Shown one piece after another: positions 23,824 to 33,962 of a stretch of 64,000 nucleotides of DNA. The notes under the pieces are model-generated. The model saw only the letters and a list, made by a program, of their open reading frames with translations. It did no database searches and was not told the DNA's origin. The translations under genes were made by a program, and so were the position numbers. Source of the DNA: Coptis chinensis (lineage: Eukaryota; Streptophyta; Magnoliopsida; Ranunculales; Ranunculaceae); assembly GCA_015680905.1 (NCBI GenBank), contig CM027378.1, forward strand, positions 12,443,001-12,507,000, in the 5' to 3' direction. The number at the start of each line of letters is the position of its first letter. Within the stretch, counting starts at the first letter, position 1.

Positions 23824-25353
23824 TGATAAGTGCTCAAACGTAATGATTTATCCCAAATTATGTGTATGTTAGTCTCCATTTTATATTTAAATATTCTAAT
23901 ATGATATAATTTGAGTTTTTGCAGGTCAAAGAACCTAAATATGAAATATGAAGGGAAAAGAAGTCAAACAAGTCAAAAAGGAGTCACTGGGAATTACAGC
24001 TAAAGACATACGGACAAAATATCATATTTGTCTCCATAAGTGCCAAGCCTAATGAGACTCTAAAAGATGATAATAATTGAGTTAGAAGAGTCTTAAATCT
24101 TATCTTAAAGCCTTAATTTCAACTTCATAGGAAGAAAAGATCAACATGGAAAATAATTTAGAGTTTCACAAGAATTAGGAAACTGAAAGCTATCAGAAGC
24201 TGCAGCTTGGGAAATAGCCTCCAGGGTAAAGTGGGCCACGACCAATTTTTGTAAAACCGAATCCAACTTTTTTATGATTGCTTCTAGAAATATTCTAGAG
24301 AGTTTGACACAAAATAAACATAGGATTCGAATCTCTATTCAAACGAATATGTAAGCAAATATATAAAGCACAAAAACATCAATTTACAGGATCTAGGAAA
24401 TTTAGTTTGCATCTTAGATCTAGAATTAAAAGAGAAAAAAGTTCAAACCTTTTTCACCATTACCATCAATAAAGATTATTCCTTTTCATATTGTGTTCAT
24501 AGCATAGTATGGATAGCTAATCTCCCTTCTCTTGGGAAGGGAGATGAAGCTTTTTTCTTATGCTTTAGTTTAGTTTTTTCTTCTATCATATTCTAGTATA
24601 AATCCCCCATTGAGTTTCTTTTTATTCGTCCATTAATCTAACACTCTTTATAGAGGTTAGGAGGTCTTAGAGTAATTCATGATTGTGTAGAGCCAAACAC
24701 CACAAACCCTAGATTCTTTTCTTCTAGTTTTTAGTGTTCTAGTGTGATGATTGGATTCTTTATGACACCTCAATTAGTTGTATGATTAATGCCACATGTG
24801 GATTTTTCATGACACTTAGAGTTGTATATTGAATGCCACTTAAAGCACAATTTGGTTAGATAGATCGAAGATATCATTAGAGATTGAAGAAGTACTTGGT
24901 GGTAATGTAGAAAGCATGTTGAAAGCCACATATTATTATCATGGTTATGAGCATAAGGTTTGTAGATATGGTAAGTTTCTATTGGTGATTTATATTAAAC
25001 ATGATAGGTAGATCTATTAGACTAATTCTATAATTTTGGGGGATTTATCTCTCCCAAGATATTCTCTCTCTTGATTCATATTAATATATTTAATTTAGTT
25101 TAGTTTATGCATAGTTTTAATCTCAAATCAAATCAACCATATATTTATTATTACTTAGCCACATCTTTTACTTGCATCCATTAGAGTAATTTAGATTAGG
25201 AATTTCTATTATCATCAACTAATTATTTAGAGTAGGATTGATATCTTGCTAGCCACTATACTAATCAATATTTAATAGGCTAAGTAAGATTTGCAAAAGA
25301 AACATAACAACAACAATGACACAAATAATTACGTGTTACATGCTTTTTCAATG
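23824..25353 (+). repeat. LTR-like left arm of a 1.53-kb inverted repeat
   Basis: The arm starts TGATAAGTGCTCAAAC and ends ACGTGTTACATGC...CAATG. Its reverse complement recurs at 25470-31679 once the CACTA insertion is removed. Arm lengths are 1530 and about 1536 bp. The TGATAAGTGCTC start is typical of gypsy LTRs. No ORF of note was seen. It interrupts the integrase gene at 23822. Confidence 0.85.
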
Positions 25354-25469
25354 ATGTTGCTGTCGACAATTTAGAAGGTTCTGAAATGGATGATGTATTA
25401 CTGAGCAAGTGTTTAAATTTTCAGTCACGTCCCTGTGGTTTTGTTGTGTCCTATTACCCTATGTTTGGC
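25354..25469. other. 116-bp spacer between inverted LTR-like arms
   Basis: This is the loop of the inverted repeat. About 100 bp of it (GAAGGTTCTGAAATGGATGA through TGTTTGGCC) is clearly related, in the same orientation, to 61926-62030. In both places it ends at TTGGCC next to retroelement-related sequence. Confidence 0.75.
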
Positions 25470-26539
25470 CATTGAAAAAGCACACAACACGTAATTATTT
25501 GTATGTGTCGTTGTTTGTGCTACGTTTATTTTGCAAATCTTACTTAGTCTATTGAATATTGATTATTATAGTGGCTAGCAAGGTATCAATCCTACTCTAA
25601 ATAATTAGTTGATGATAATAGAAACTTCTAATCTAAATTACTCTAATGGATGCAAGTAAAAGATGTGGCTAATTAATAATGAATATATGGTTGATTTGGT
25701 TTGAGATTTAAACTATTGCATAAATTAAACTAAATTAAATATATTAATATGAATCAAGAGAGAGAATATCTTGGGAGAGATGAATCCACCAAAATCATAG
25801 AATTAGTCTAATAGATTTACCTATCATGTTTAATATAAATCACCAATAGAAATTCACCATATCTACAAACCTTATGCTCATAACCATGATGATAATATGT
25901 GGCTTTCAACATGCTTTCTACCTTACTACCAAGTACTTCTTCAATCTCCAATGATATCTTCTATCTAACCAAATTATGTTTTAAGTGGCATTCAATATAC
26001 AACTCTAGCTGTCATGAAAAATCCACATGTGGCATTAATCATACAACTAATTTAGGTGTCATAAAGAATCCAATCATCACACTAGAACACTAAAAACTAG
26101 AAGAAAAGAATCTAGGGTTTGTGGTATTTGGCTCTACACAATCATGAATTACTCTAAGACCTCCTAACCTCCACAAAGAGCGTTAGATTAATGGACGAAT
26201 AAAAAGAAACTCAATGGGGGATTTATACTAGAACATGATAGAAGAAAAAACTAAACTAAAGCATAAGAAAAAAGCTTCATCTCCCCTCCTAAGAGAAGGG
26301 AGATTAACTCTTCATACTATGCTATGAACAGAATATGAAAAGAAATAATCTTTATTGATGGTAATGGTGAAAAAGGTTTGAACTTTTTTCTCTCTTAATT
26401 CTAGATCTAAGATGCAAACTAAATTTCCTACACTACCAAAAAAACGAGTTTACCCGACATACACCATAAAGAATATCCGACGGTTTCCATCAGTAGGAAG
26501 TACCCGGCAGATTTTGTCGGTCGGGTATAATATTTCCAT

Positions 26540-27480
26540 CTATCGGGTAAGCTCCCTAGGTACTTCATTTGTTTTAGTTGTGGCTGACGGTTGTAGGAGA
26601 GTTATTGTCCGTCGGCTATTTCGACGGTTTTTAATTGTTGTTGATTTCCAACAAACTACGTAATTTCCCGACTGTTGTTTCAATATTTTTCAATGTTTTC
26701 AAACCGTCGGATTTGCTCCTACGAGTTTGGGCCATCGGCATATCTCTTCCGAATACCAGACGCCAAATTAATTTCATTTCCCACGCCTAATTTTTAGGAA
26801 AAAAAATAAATAAATAACAAAAAGATAACCCAAAAACTGTTATCCCTCTCTCATTCAGGGCTTGTTGTAGCCGCTTCACTCCTTCTCTCGTTATGGGTTC
26901 GTTGAATTCTAGGTAAACCATAATAAATTGCTTGTCTTTCTGCCCAATTTCTATCTTTGATTTATGTAAGGATTCTTTAACTTAATCTTTTATGTGTTCA
27001 TGATCTTCACGCAAGGCATGCAACTACACGAGGAGTTCATCAATGGGATTACAGATGTTAGTGGTGTATGTGGTAATAGGAGGCAACATGTACTTCTCAG
27101 ACTTGCTCTTAATGATGTGGTAATCATCTATCTTTACTGGTTTAACTTTCTTGTCAATAGCATTTCTAAACTTTGAAGTAATTTTTGAAGTAATTTCTAA
27201 GCATTGTAAGTGTTATTTGAAGTAATTTTTTCCCATTCTTTCGATTAGTAATCTGGACTTAAAATGAACAGCCCCATAAATGCTTTGTTATTGGCTCATC
27301 TGAGTCCACAACTTTTTTTGTGAGCGAATGTACAGATGCTGTGACTAGCCATTTCACTCATTAGAGTTGCCTTCGAAACATTTTTGTTCCTAGTTAAGTG
27401 AAATATTTGAAACTTTAGTGCCTTGCTTTTCATTGATGACTCACTTATTCATAGTGTATGTTTCTGTTTTTTCTTTTGTA
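26540..27480. other. CACTA interior, left part, unidentified
   Basis: After the terminal repeats there is AT-rich sequence with a small open stretch at 26994-27176 (MQLHEEFINGITDVSGVCGN...). It may be part of the host gene that supplied the bZIP exons or of another capture. I did not recognise it. Confidence 0.35.
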
Positions 27481-27492
27481 TTTTTTTGTCAG

Positions 27493-27836
27493 GAGTTATT
27501 TGTGAATGGGGAGTTCAGATTTCAATGGGCGGAAGTTGAAAATATAATGGCTAATGAGAAACTTGCTGAAATCGCTTCAGCGGACCCCAAACATGCCAAA
27601 AGGTAGTCTTTCTTCCAATTTTCAGTTTTGTAGCATTTGGTATAGACTAAAGGGAATGCCAAGTTATGATGATGTTAATACTCTATTCTTAAACTGATTG
27701 TTGTAGGATTTTAGCTAATCAACAATCAGCAGCTCGTTCCAAGGAACGAAAGAAAGATGAGGTATATTTCTTAGAATTGGAACACGAAGTTCAAACCTTA
27801 CAAACAAAAGCAACTACTTTGTCCAGCGACAAATGA
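27493..27836 (+). pseudogene. Captured bZIP transcription factor exons (VIP1/RF2a-like group)
   Basis: Two exon-like pieces are joined by a GT-AG intron (27603-27706). The first encodes NGEFRFQWAEVENIMANEKL and ends SADPKHAKR. The second continues in frame with [19 protein letters not shown] and [17 protein letters not shown]. This is the basic region and first zipper heptads of the VIP1-like bZIP group, nuclear DNA-binding factors. The invariant NRQSAARS is NQQSAARS here, losing one DNA-contacting Arg. A TGA at 27834 ends the frame after SSDK, so the rest of the leucine zipper is missing. It lies inside the CACTA element, so it is a transduplicated fragment. Confidence 0.85.
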
Positions 27837-28648
27837 CAATCGTTCTGTGTGTATTCTTTATTTACTTTAGTGTGCTCAAGCTCGCGACTCACTCTCACAC
27901 TCAACCAAATACAAATTCACTCCTTTTTAGTGTTTTTAAAATAAAATCTTGATTTCACATATACTAATCTTTTGTTTTAGGGGTGAAGATTCTTGGTCTC
28001 TGGAGATAAGTGTTGGTGGTCTTTTTAGTGCTCTTCTTGGTATGTTCACTTGTATTTTCTTTTTTGTTCGGTAACTAGCTGATAGTTTCCTAAGGCCATA
28101 AACTAATGGCCTTGAATTGGTTTCATCAATTAGTGGTGTTGGGCTTGCTGCAATATGAAATATATCCACTGAAGGTTTCCCTGATTCCGGTTACTTCCCT
28201 ATAATTTGAATTCTTAAGTTGCGACTTTGAGCTAATATATTAGCCCCAAGTCCCCAACTATATTTCATGATGCTAACTATTGTATTTGTGATGCTAATTA
28301 TTGTATTCATGAGCTTCCCAAAGTCCAAGACCACATGCTAATTGTTTCCAATAATCTTTTAGTATATGCTCTTGTTTCTCGATATTTCTGGTACTTGCGT
28401 TAGTTTATGTGTCGTAGGTCTTGTTTCTCTTCAACATGGTTTTTTTTTTGTATGTGTAAAGCTTTAAAGAGAGCAAAATACTACTATTCTTTTTTATTTT
28501 TATTTTTATTTTTTTATTATTTTTATTTTTTTTGTGGTGATGAATTTCATGTTAACTTATAAGGAGAATAATGGTGATGGACTAAAGTAGCTCATCATTG
28601 ATTTCTAAAACGCTTAAACCGTTTGATGGACAAAGTTATGGTGAAGGT

Positions 28649-28741
28649 GAAGATATAAGGATTAGTTTACCTGATGAAATTCTTCACCTCATTTTTTTCA
28701 TTCATTCCTACTGTTGATTCATGTAAGGCTGTTTTTAAGAT
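28649..28741 (+). pseudogene. Captured F-box motif fragment
   Basis: The plus strand encodes EDIRISLPDEILHLIFF and, after a one-base shift, FIPTVDSCKAVFK. Together they match the start of a plant F-box domain (SLPDEILHxIFSFIPTVDSCKA). F-box proteins select substrates for SCF ubiquitin ligases. Only about 30 residues remain, so the call rests on a short motif. It lies between the bZIP and H+-ATPase fragments within the CACTA element. Confidence 0.6.
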
Positions 28742-29418
28742 TTTTAGTTGAACTTGTGGTTGTTGCTTTTAATTTATAATTTCATCTATTCATTTTTGTT
28801 ACACGTCCTTTCTACTTGTGCTAGATACTAAGTAAGTGTAGGTCTTCTTTAATAATTGTGATGTTGGGACCTTTTATTAAAATCCCAAGATTTTTTAAGG
28901 CACATTCTCACATTCACATAACTACCAAGGCTTAGGTCCATAATGACCTTTCTACTTTAGTTTTTTTCATGCATTTCTTCTTGAATAAGTTAATTTATCA
29001 TTATTGTGTTATCTTAATGTATGTAGCCAATCGCGGCGCCCACCGGTTAAGGAAGAGTCACATGTGGACACGGGGAGGTGTTTGTGTGTGCAACTAATTG
29101 ATCTTTTTAACTTCTCACCAGTGCAACTAGTCCATCCTCATGTAGTACATCCCTTTTACTTGTTGATTAACCTAGGGGGTTAGGTTTGTATTAGTGCATG
29201 GAAATTGGTAGTATACTTGTTATTCATTTGTTACATGGCTTTATTCCTTTAATTGTATGTGCCTTAATTGATTTCTTATATGTTGCAAGTACTCAAGAAA
29301 AGGTTATTCCTTGTGTTTACGACATTGTTGCAATTGAATGGAGGGATTAATATTCTGACCAACTTTGACTTGTCTTATGGGGCTTAAAGTTTGCGTCTCA
29401 TTGCATTTTATTATTTTA

Positions 29419-30087
29419 GAGCACAAATATGAGATTGTGAAACGCTTGCAAGCGAGGAAACATATATGTGGAATGACTGGTGATGGAGTGAATGATGCTC
29501 CTGCCCTTAAGAAGGCTGACATTGGAATAGCAATCGTTGATTCAACTGATGCGGCTCGTAGTTCCGACATTGTCCCGATAGAACCCCGGCCTAAGTGTCA
29601 TCATCGCTGCTATATTGATCGATGAGAGCAATCTTTCGAGGATGAAAAACTATACGGTGATTTTTTATTCTGTTCATGGTCTAGTATGGATTAGCTATAC
29701 TTTACATTTATCCTTTCGCTTGCAATTTGATTGCCGTTTTTTGTTTTTTTGGATAGTAAATGAAATGAAAACTAGATCATGTTTTGTGTTTTCTTTTCTT
29801 GATAACGTTTTTGGTGGTTGCAGATATATGCAGTTTCCATCACAATTCATATTGTGGTAAGCTTCCTAGTAGTCTTAGGGTTATTCACTTGCATCATTTG
29901 AGTACTGTAATCTGGAAAAATAGTAGGCATACTAGATAGGAGTCTTTTTAGATTTTTATCATCAAGTTGTACAGTTCTTGCCTTCTCACCATGATTTTCA
30001 TTTGACAGTTTGGTTTCATGTTGCTTGCTCTTCTGTGGAAGTTTGATTTTCCACCTTTCATTGTGCTCATCATTGCAATCCTGTGTC
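29419..30087 (+). pseudogene. Captured plasma-membrane H+-ATPase (P3A) exons
   Basis: Three exon-like pieces are seen: 29419-29656, 29824-29856 and about 30009-30087, with GT-AG introns between. The first has [20 protein letters not shown], the hinge motif [19 protein letters not shown], and [12 protein letters not shown], then a short frameshifted stretch ending RMKNYT. The second encodes IYAVSITIHIV. The third encodes FGFMLLALLWKFDFPPFIV. These are consecutive parts of the P-domain end and following membrane helices of plant AHA-type proton pumps. The phosphorylation-site DKTGT region and the C-terminal regulatory domain are absent. It is a fragment captured with its introns. Confidence 0.9.
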
Positions 30088-30679
30088 ATGTGTTGAAGAT
30101 TGAGCATTGCCAGATGGATTGGAGAAATGACATATTAGGCAAGGCTCAACAGGAAAGGCGATTTCTAGTCAATTTACTTTCATTCATAAGAAATTATGTT
30201 TCCCTCCATGATCAGTAGGTAGATTTCTATTAGAGGCATATCAAATACCTCTCCCAGGAGATGTTACTAGTAATCTTGTGATAGTCAAGTGATCTAGTGG
30301 CCCATGTCAGAGATCCAAGCTGGTTAGACATTCAATGGTGGCGTTACTATGTGCTTTAGAGCTGACCAATTCTAATTTTGAATTTCAGCAGGTTGCTAAA
30401 GAATTGGTGCTTAGTCATTACTAGGGTACTAGAGATTACTAGGACGGGTTGCTAGATAGATGGTGTGGTGCTGATTTTTGGTTTCTGAAGGAAGTAATAT
30501 GTATACTTAGTGAACGACATGTCTTATTCTTGTTTTTTTTTATGAACACATTGTTTCTTTATGAATACATTAGCGTTTGTAGTATTTGAGTAGGAACTTG
30601 CAAGAATGTAATTGGTGCAGGAAAGAATGTAATGTTGGGATACCTGAAACAATTATTATAAGAAATATATTTTTTTTAA

Positions 30680-30965
30680 ATAAAGAACTAATACCCGACG
30701 GATAAAAACTGTCTAATAGCAAACTACCCGACGGCTAGTAGCTGGCATATCCGACGGCTGGTGATAGCTGGTCTAACCGACTGTTCATAACAGCAGAACT
30801 ATCCGACGGTTTTTAACAGTAGGAATATCCGACGGTTTTTAGCAGTAGGAATATCCGACGGTCTTTGACAGCAGCAACTATCCGACGGTTTTTGACAGCC
30901 GGCATATCCGACGGTTATTAACAGTAGGAATGTCTGTCGGCAAAGATCTTCAACCCCGACGGCCT
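30680..30965. repeat. Subterminal repeat array of the first CACTA element
   Basis: A unit of about 26 bp containing ATCCGACGGTTTTTRACAGT repeats at least five times in a row, with further variants of ACCCGACGG on both sides. A shorter set (ATCCGACGG, ACCCGGCAG) lies in the left end at 26440-26540. In CACTA elements such repeats bind the element-encoded TNPA-like protein. The binding here is inferred from family knowledge. Confidence 0.85.
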
Positions 30966-31679
30966 GTTTTGACCAATAAAAACCGTCGGAAGCCTATGCC
31001 GACCGAGTATTTTCCGACGGCCTTGCGGCAGTTTTTGTCTGTCAGGTAATACCTTTCGTGACAGCCATAGTTAGTCGGGTAAAGTCGTTCTTTTTGTAGT
31101 GCTAGATCCTGTAAATTTATGTTTTTGTGCCTTATATATTGGCTTACATGTTCGTTTGAATACAGATTCGAATCCTATGTTTATTTTGTGTCAAACTTTC
31201 TAGAATATTTCTAGAAGTAATCATAAAAAAGTTGGATTCGGTTTGACAAAAATTGGACGTGGCCCACTTTGCCCTAAAGGCTATTTCCCAAGCTGCAGCT
31301 TCTAATAGCTTTCAGTTTCCTAATTCTTGTGAAACTCTAAATTATTTTCCATGTTGATCTTCTCTTCCTATGAAGTTGAAATTAAGGCTTTGAGATCATA
31401 TTTAAGACTCTTCTAACTCAATTATTATCATCTTTTATAGTCCCATTAGGCTTGGCACTTATGGAGACAAATATAACATTTTGTCTTTATGTCTTTAGCT
31501 GTAATTCTCAGTGACTCATTTTTTTACTGGTTTGACTTCTTTTCCCTTAATATTTCACATTTAGGTTCTTTGACCTACAAAAACTCAAATTGCATCATAT
31601 TAGAATATTTAAATAAAAAATGGAGACTAACATATACATAATTGGGGATGTAAATCATTACTTTTGAGCACTTATTACA

Positions 31680-31949
31680 ACCCCCAACTAGCATTTTGCT
31701 AATCTCTTAGCAAATATGCATGTGTTATACTAGAGAAGTGTTCAAAGTTAACAATACTAATTAAATAATAAACTAACTCACTTTCACAGGCATCGTGGCT
31801 GTATTTACCATATGCAGTAAGGCCTTAAACTTTTAAGTTACCCTTAAAGGACGAGTTATAGTCTCGTGAGGGTTTTTAGTTGATATACCCACAAAATCAA
31901 TTTTACATATAAACTATGGTGAAATCTAGAGAAAATAATATTTTAGTTA
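31680..31949 (-). other. PPT and proximal 3' region of a minus-strand gypsy-type element
   Basis: On the minus strand this reads towards the LTR with GCTAAGAGATTAGCAAAATGCTAGTTGGGGGT, a decayed form of the usual GGACAAGCAAAATG plus purine tract. It continues at 37077 beyond the inserted MULE. There is no gene. Confidence 0.65.
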
Positions 31950-32388
31950 AAATGTCTACACTTAATGGGCATAATGTACAACGTACTTTACATCTTTTTG
32001 CAATTTAGATACTTTACTTTTTTTTTTGCACTGTAGTACTTTGTAGTTTGCATTTTCTTTCACTTAATGACTATGGCCCAATTCCAGTCAGTTAAGTGTT
32101 AACGTGGCCATCGGAGTGTCCAATGTGTCCATTCATTTCAAATTTCTTCCTATGTGGCATAGAGAAGCACATGAAATTATGCACGAGAGAAACACGTGCA
32201 ATTAATTCCCTCCATTTCTCAACAGTCAAAAATAACTTCCCATCCAATGGTCTAATTTCAATCCCCAATATCCTTTCTTTATAAATTCAATTGGCCAGCG
32301 GAACCCTAACTACAAAATTGCAACCAAATTGCAAAATAAATCAACAAAATAGAAATTGAAACCTAATTTGCGTACCTAGTTTGCGTAA

Positions 32389-32769
32389 ATGGCGTCAACC
32401 TCGGTCACTTCTTCACGAACATGCTACTGTGGAGAGCCATCACCAATAGTGATCTCCAAGACTCCTTATTGCAGAAATTACAAAACACATGATTATGGTT
32501 ACTTTGTATGGGAGGATTATCAGAAACCACCAAAGCAGAGGTTCGTTGATGTGTACAGTGACATTGAAGTGTTGCAATAACATTTATATGCTGCTGAGAT
32601 GAATAAACTCAATTTGCAAAAGAAATTGATGGTGACAGTTGAATGTGAGAAGAAAAAGATAATGGAGTTGAAGAAAAAAGTGAAACAACTGGAATTGAAG
32701 AATATGCAATTGAAGCAACCTATTGTAATTTTAGTTTTTTCATTTATGTTGTACAAGTGTTTAATGTAA
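32389..32769 (+). pseudogene. GRF-type zinc-finger small protein encoded by the MULE
   Basis: The ATG at 32389 opens MASTSVTSSRTCYCGEPSP..., with CYCG, TPYCRNY and DYGYFVWEDY. This fits the GRF zinc finger (CxCG...C...FxWxD), a small nucleic-acid-binding fold. An in-frame TAA at 32578 is followed in the same frame by a Lys/Glu/Leu-rich coiled-coil-like stretch (NKLNLQKKLMVTVECEKKK) and a hydrophobic end (IVILVFSFMLYKCLM), stopping at 32769. GRF finger plus coiled coil plus C-terminal hydrophobic segment is a common architecture in small plant proteins of the At4g04775 kind. The ORF starts about 430 bp inside the left TIR and faces the transposase gene. Confidence 0.75.
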
Positions 32770-33554
32770 ATGGTTATTTGACACTATTGTTTATTTGGTT
32801 ATTCGAGCTGCTTATTCTGCAGCAAATCTTCTGCAACAACAATACATGACATAAACACTTACTACAATACTGTGTAAATCATTACATTAAACAACAAAAA
32901 TAACCAAACATCCTGACATAGCATCTTGACATATGTTCTTAAACAACCAAAATAACAAAATACATAACATCCTGACATTTGTTCTTAAACAACCACAATA
33001 ACCAAATACACATCATGACATATGTTCTTAAACAACCAAATACATAGATCACTTGGAAGCTTTACTTCTTGTTGTGACACCAGTAGTTGTTGATCTAGTC
33101 CGATGCCTTTTGCCACCCAAGGTTTTTCCAGCATTGTTTCTAACTTGTTATGCTTTATTTGCTTAAGATCCTCCTATTGCTGTTGTTGACTCTTGGGTTC
33201 CCACATTTGCTTGAGATCCTCCCATTGTAGATGAACCTTCTAGGCCACTAAGTTGATCAGGTGCACTTGATGAATTACTTCTCACAGATGATCTTTCTTG
33301 TGGCTATGTCAACAATATTCAATGTGTTAAAAAAAACTTATTACAACTTACATGAAACAACTAACCATATATCATAATGAAGACACAACAAAAACTTACA
33401 TGAAAGAAGTTCCTTCCACTTGGAAGGATTGCATGTATTCTTTCACCCAATGACATGACTCTTTTTGGTGCAGTTGGAGGTGACAACCTTGAAGTAGTCT
33501 ACACATAAAATAGATCATATTGATATAAGTGAAAAAAAAAAACAAATATAAATA

Positions 33555-33556
33555 AC

Positions 33557-33630
<74 letters not shown>
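33555..33630. repeat. Microsatellites (AAT)n, A-run and (AC)n
   Basis: About a dozen AAT units are followed by an A-run and about 14 AC units, inside the 3' part of the MULE. An ORF running through it on the minus strand is an artefact of these repeats. Confidence 0.9.
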
Positions 33631-33634
<4 letters not shown>

Positions 33635-33962
33635 AGGACAGTCACATTGATATTTCCCTTCTTCCTCTACCTCTTGAGCCTCTACATTTTCTTCCTCTAA
33701 TTGCTCCTACTCTACCCCTTGAATCAATGACATCACTAGGGTCTTCCTCTTCTACATTCCCAACTTGTGCACCTTGTACATTGTCATCATTTGATTGTTT
33801 CTTCTTCCTCACCTATTAAATAGAGTTACATAAAATTACAAACATAAGTAAAAAATTGGGTAAAATTAAAGCACTAAACAAACTAAAAAAAAAACAATTA
33901 AAAACACTCACTTGCTTTTTTCTAACTGGTTCTTGAGTGGACTTGCTAGATCGAATGTTGTG

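Larger units (their letters stand above)
26431..31101. mobile_element. CACTA (EnSpm/CMC) transposon with captured host-gene fragments
   Basis: The termini are CACTACCAAAAAAACGA and TCGTTCTTTTTGTAGTG. A 3-bp target duplication CTA flanks the element (26428-26430 and 31102-31104). Comparison with the uninterrupted left LTR arm (TTTCCTAGATCC) confirms the insertion point. Subterminal repeats based on ATCCGACGGTTTTT lie at both ends. The length is 4671 bp. I saw no transposase (TNP2-like) coding sequence. The interior carries fragments of a bZIP gene, an F-box gene and a plasma-membrane H+-ATPase gene, all on the plus strand and at least two with intron borders. This is a Pack-CACTA type element. 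Confidence 0.92.
25470..31679 (-). repeat. LTR-like right arm of the inverted repeat, split by a CACTA element
   Basis: The arm consists of 25470-26430 and 31105-31679. On the minus strand it starts TGTAATAAGTGCTCAAAA and is preceded by a purine tract (GTTGGGGGT, 31680-31688) and a GCAAAATGC phrase. It therefore reads as the 3' LTR of a minus-strand gypsy-type element whose 3' region lies to the right. The uninterrupted site for the CACTA insertion is visible in the left arm near 24395-24410. Confidence 0.85.

Noticed and set aside
29040-29100. GC-richer patch (AATCGCGGCGCCCACCGG) in the first CACTA element
   Set aside because: It might be another captured exon, but it is too short and no reading frame gives a recognisable peptide.
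33396-33632. 78-codon minus-strand ORF rich in Val/Cys and Tyr
   Set aside because: It is produced by the (AC)n and (AAT)n microsatellites and has no other coding signal.
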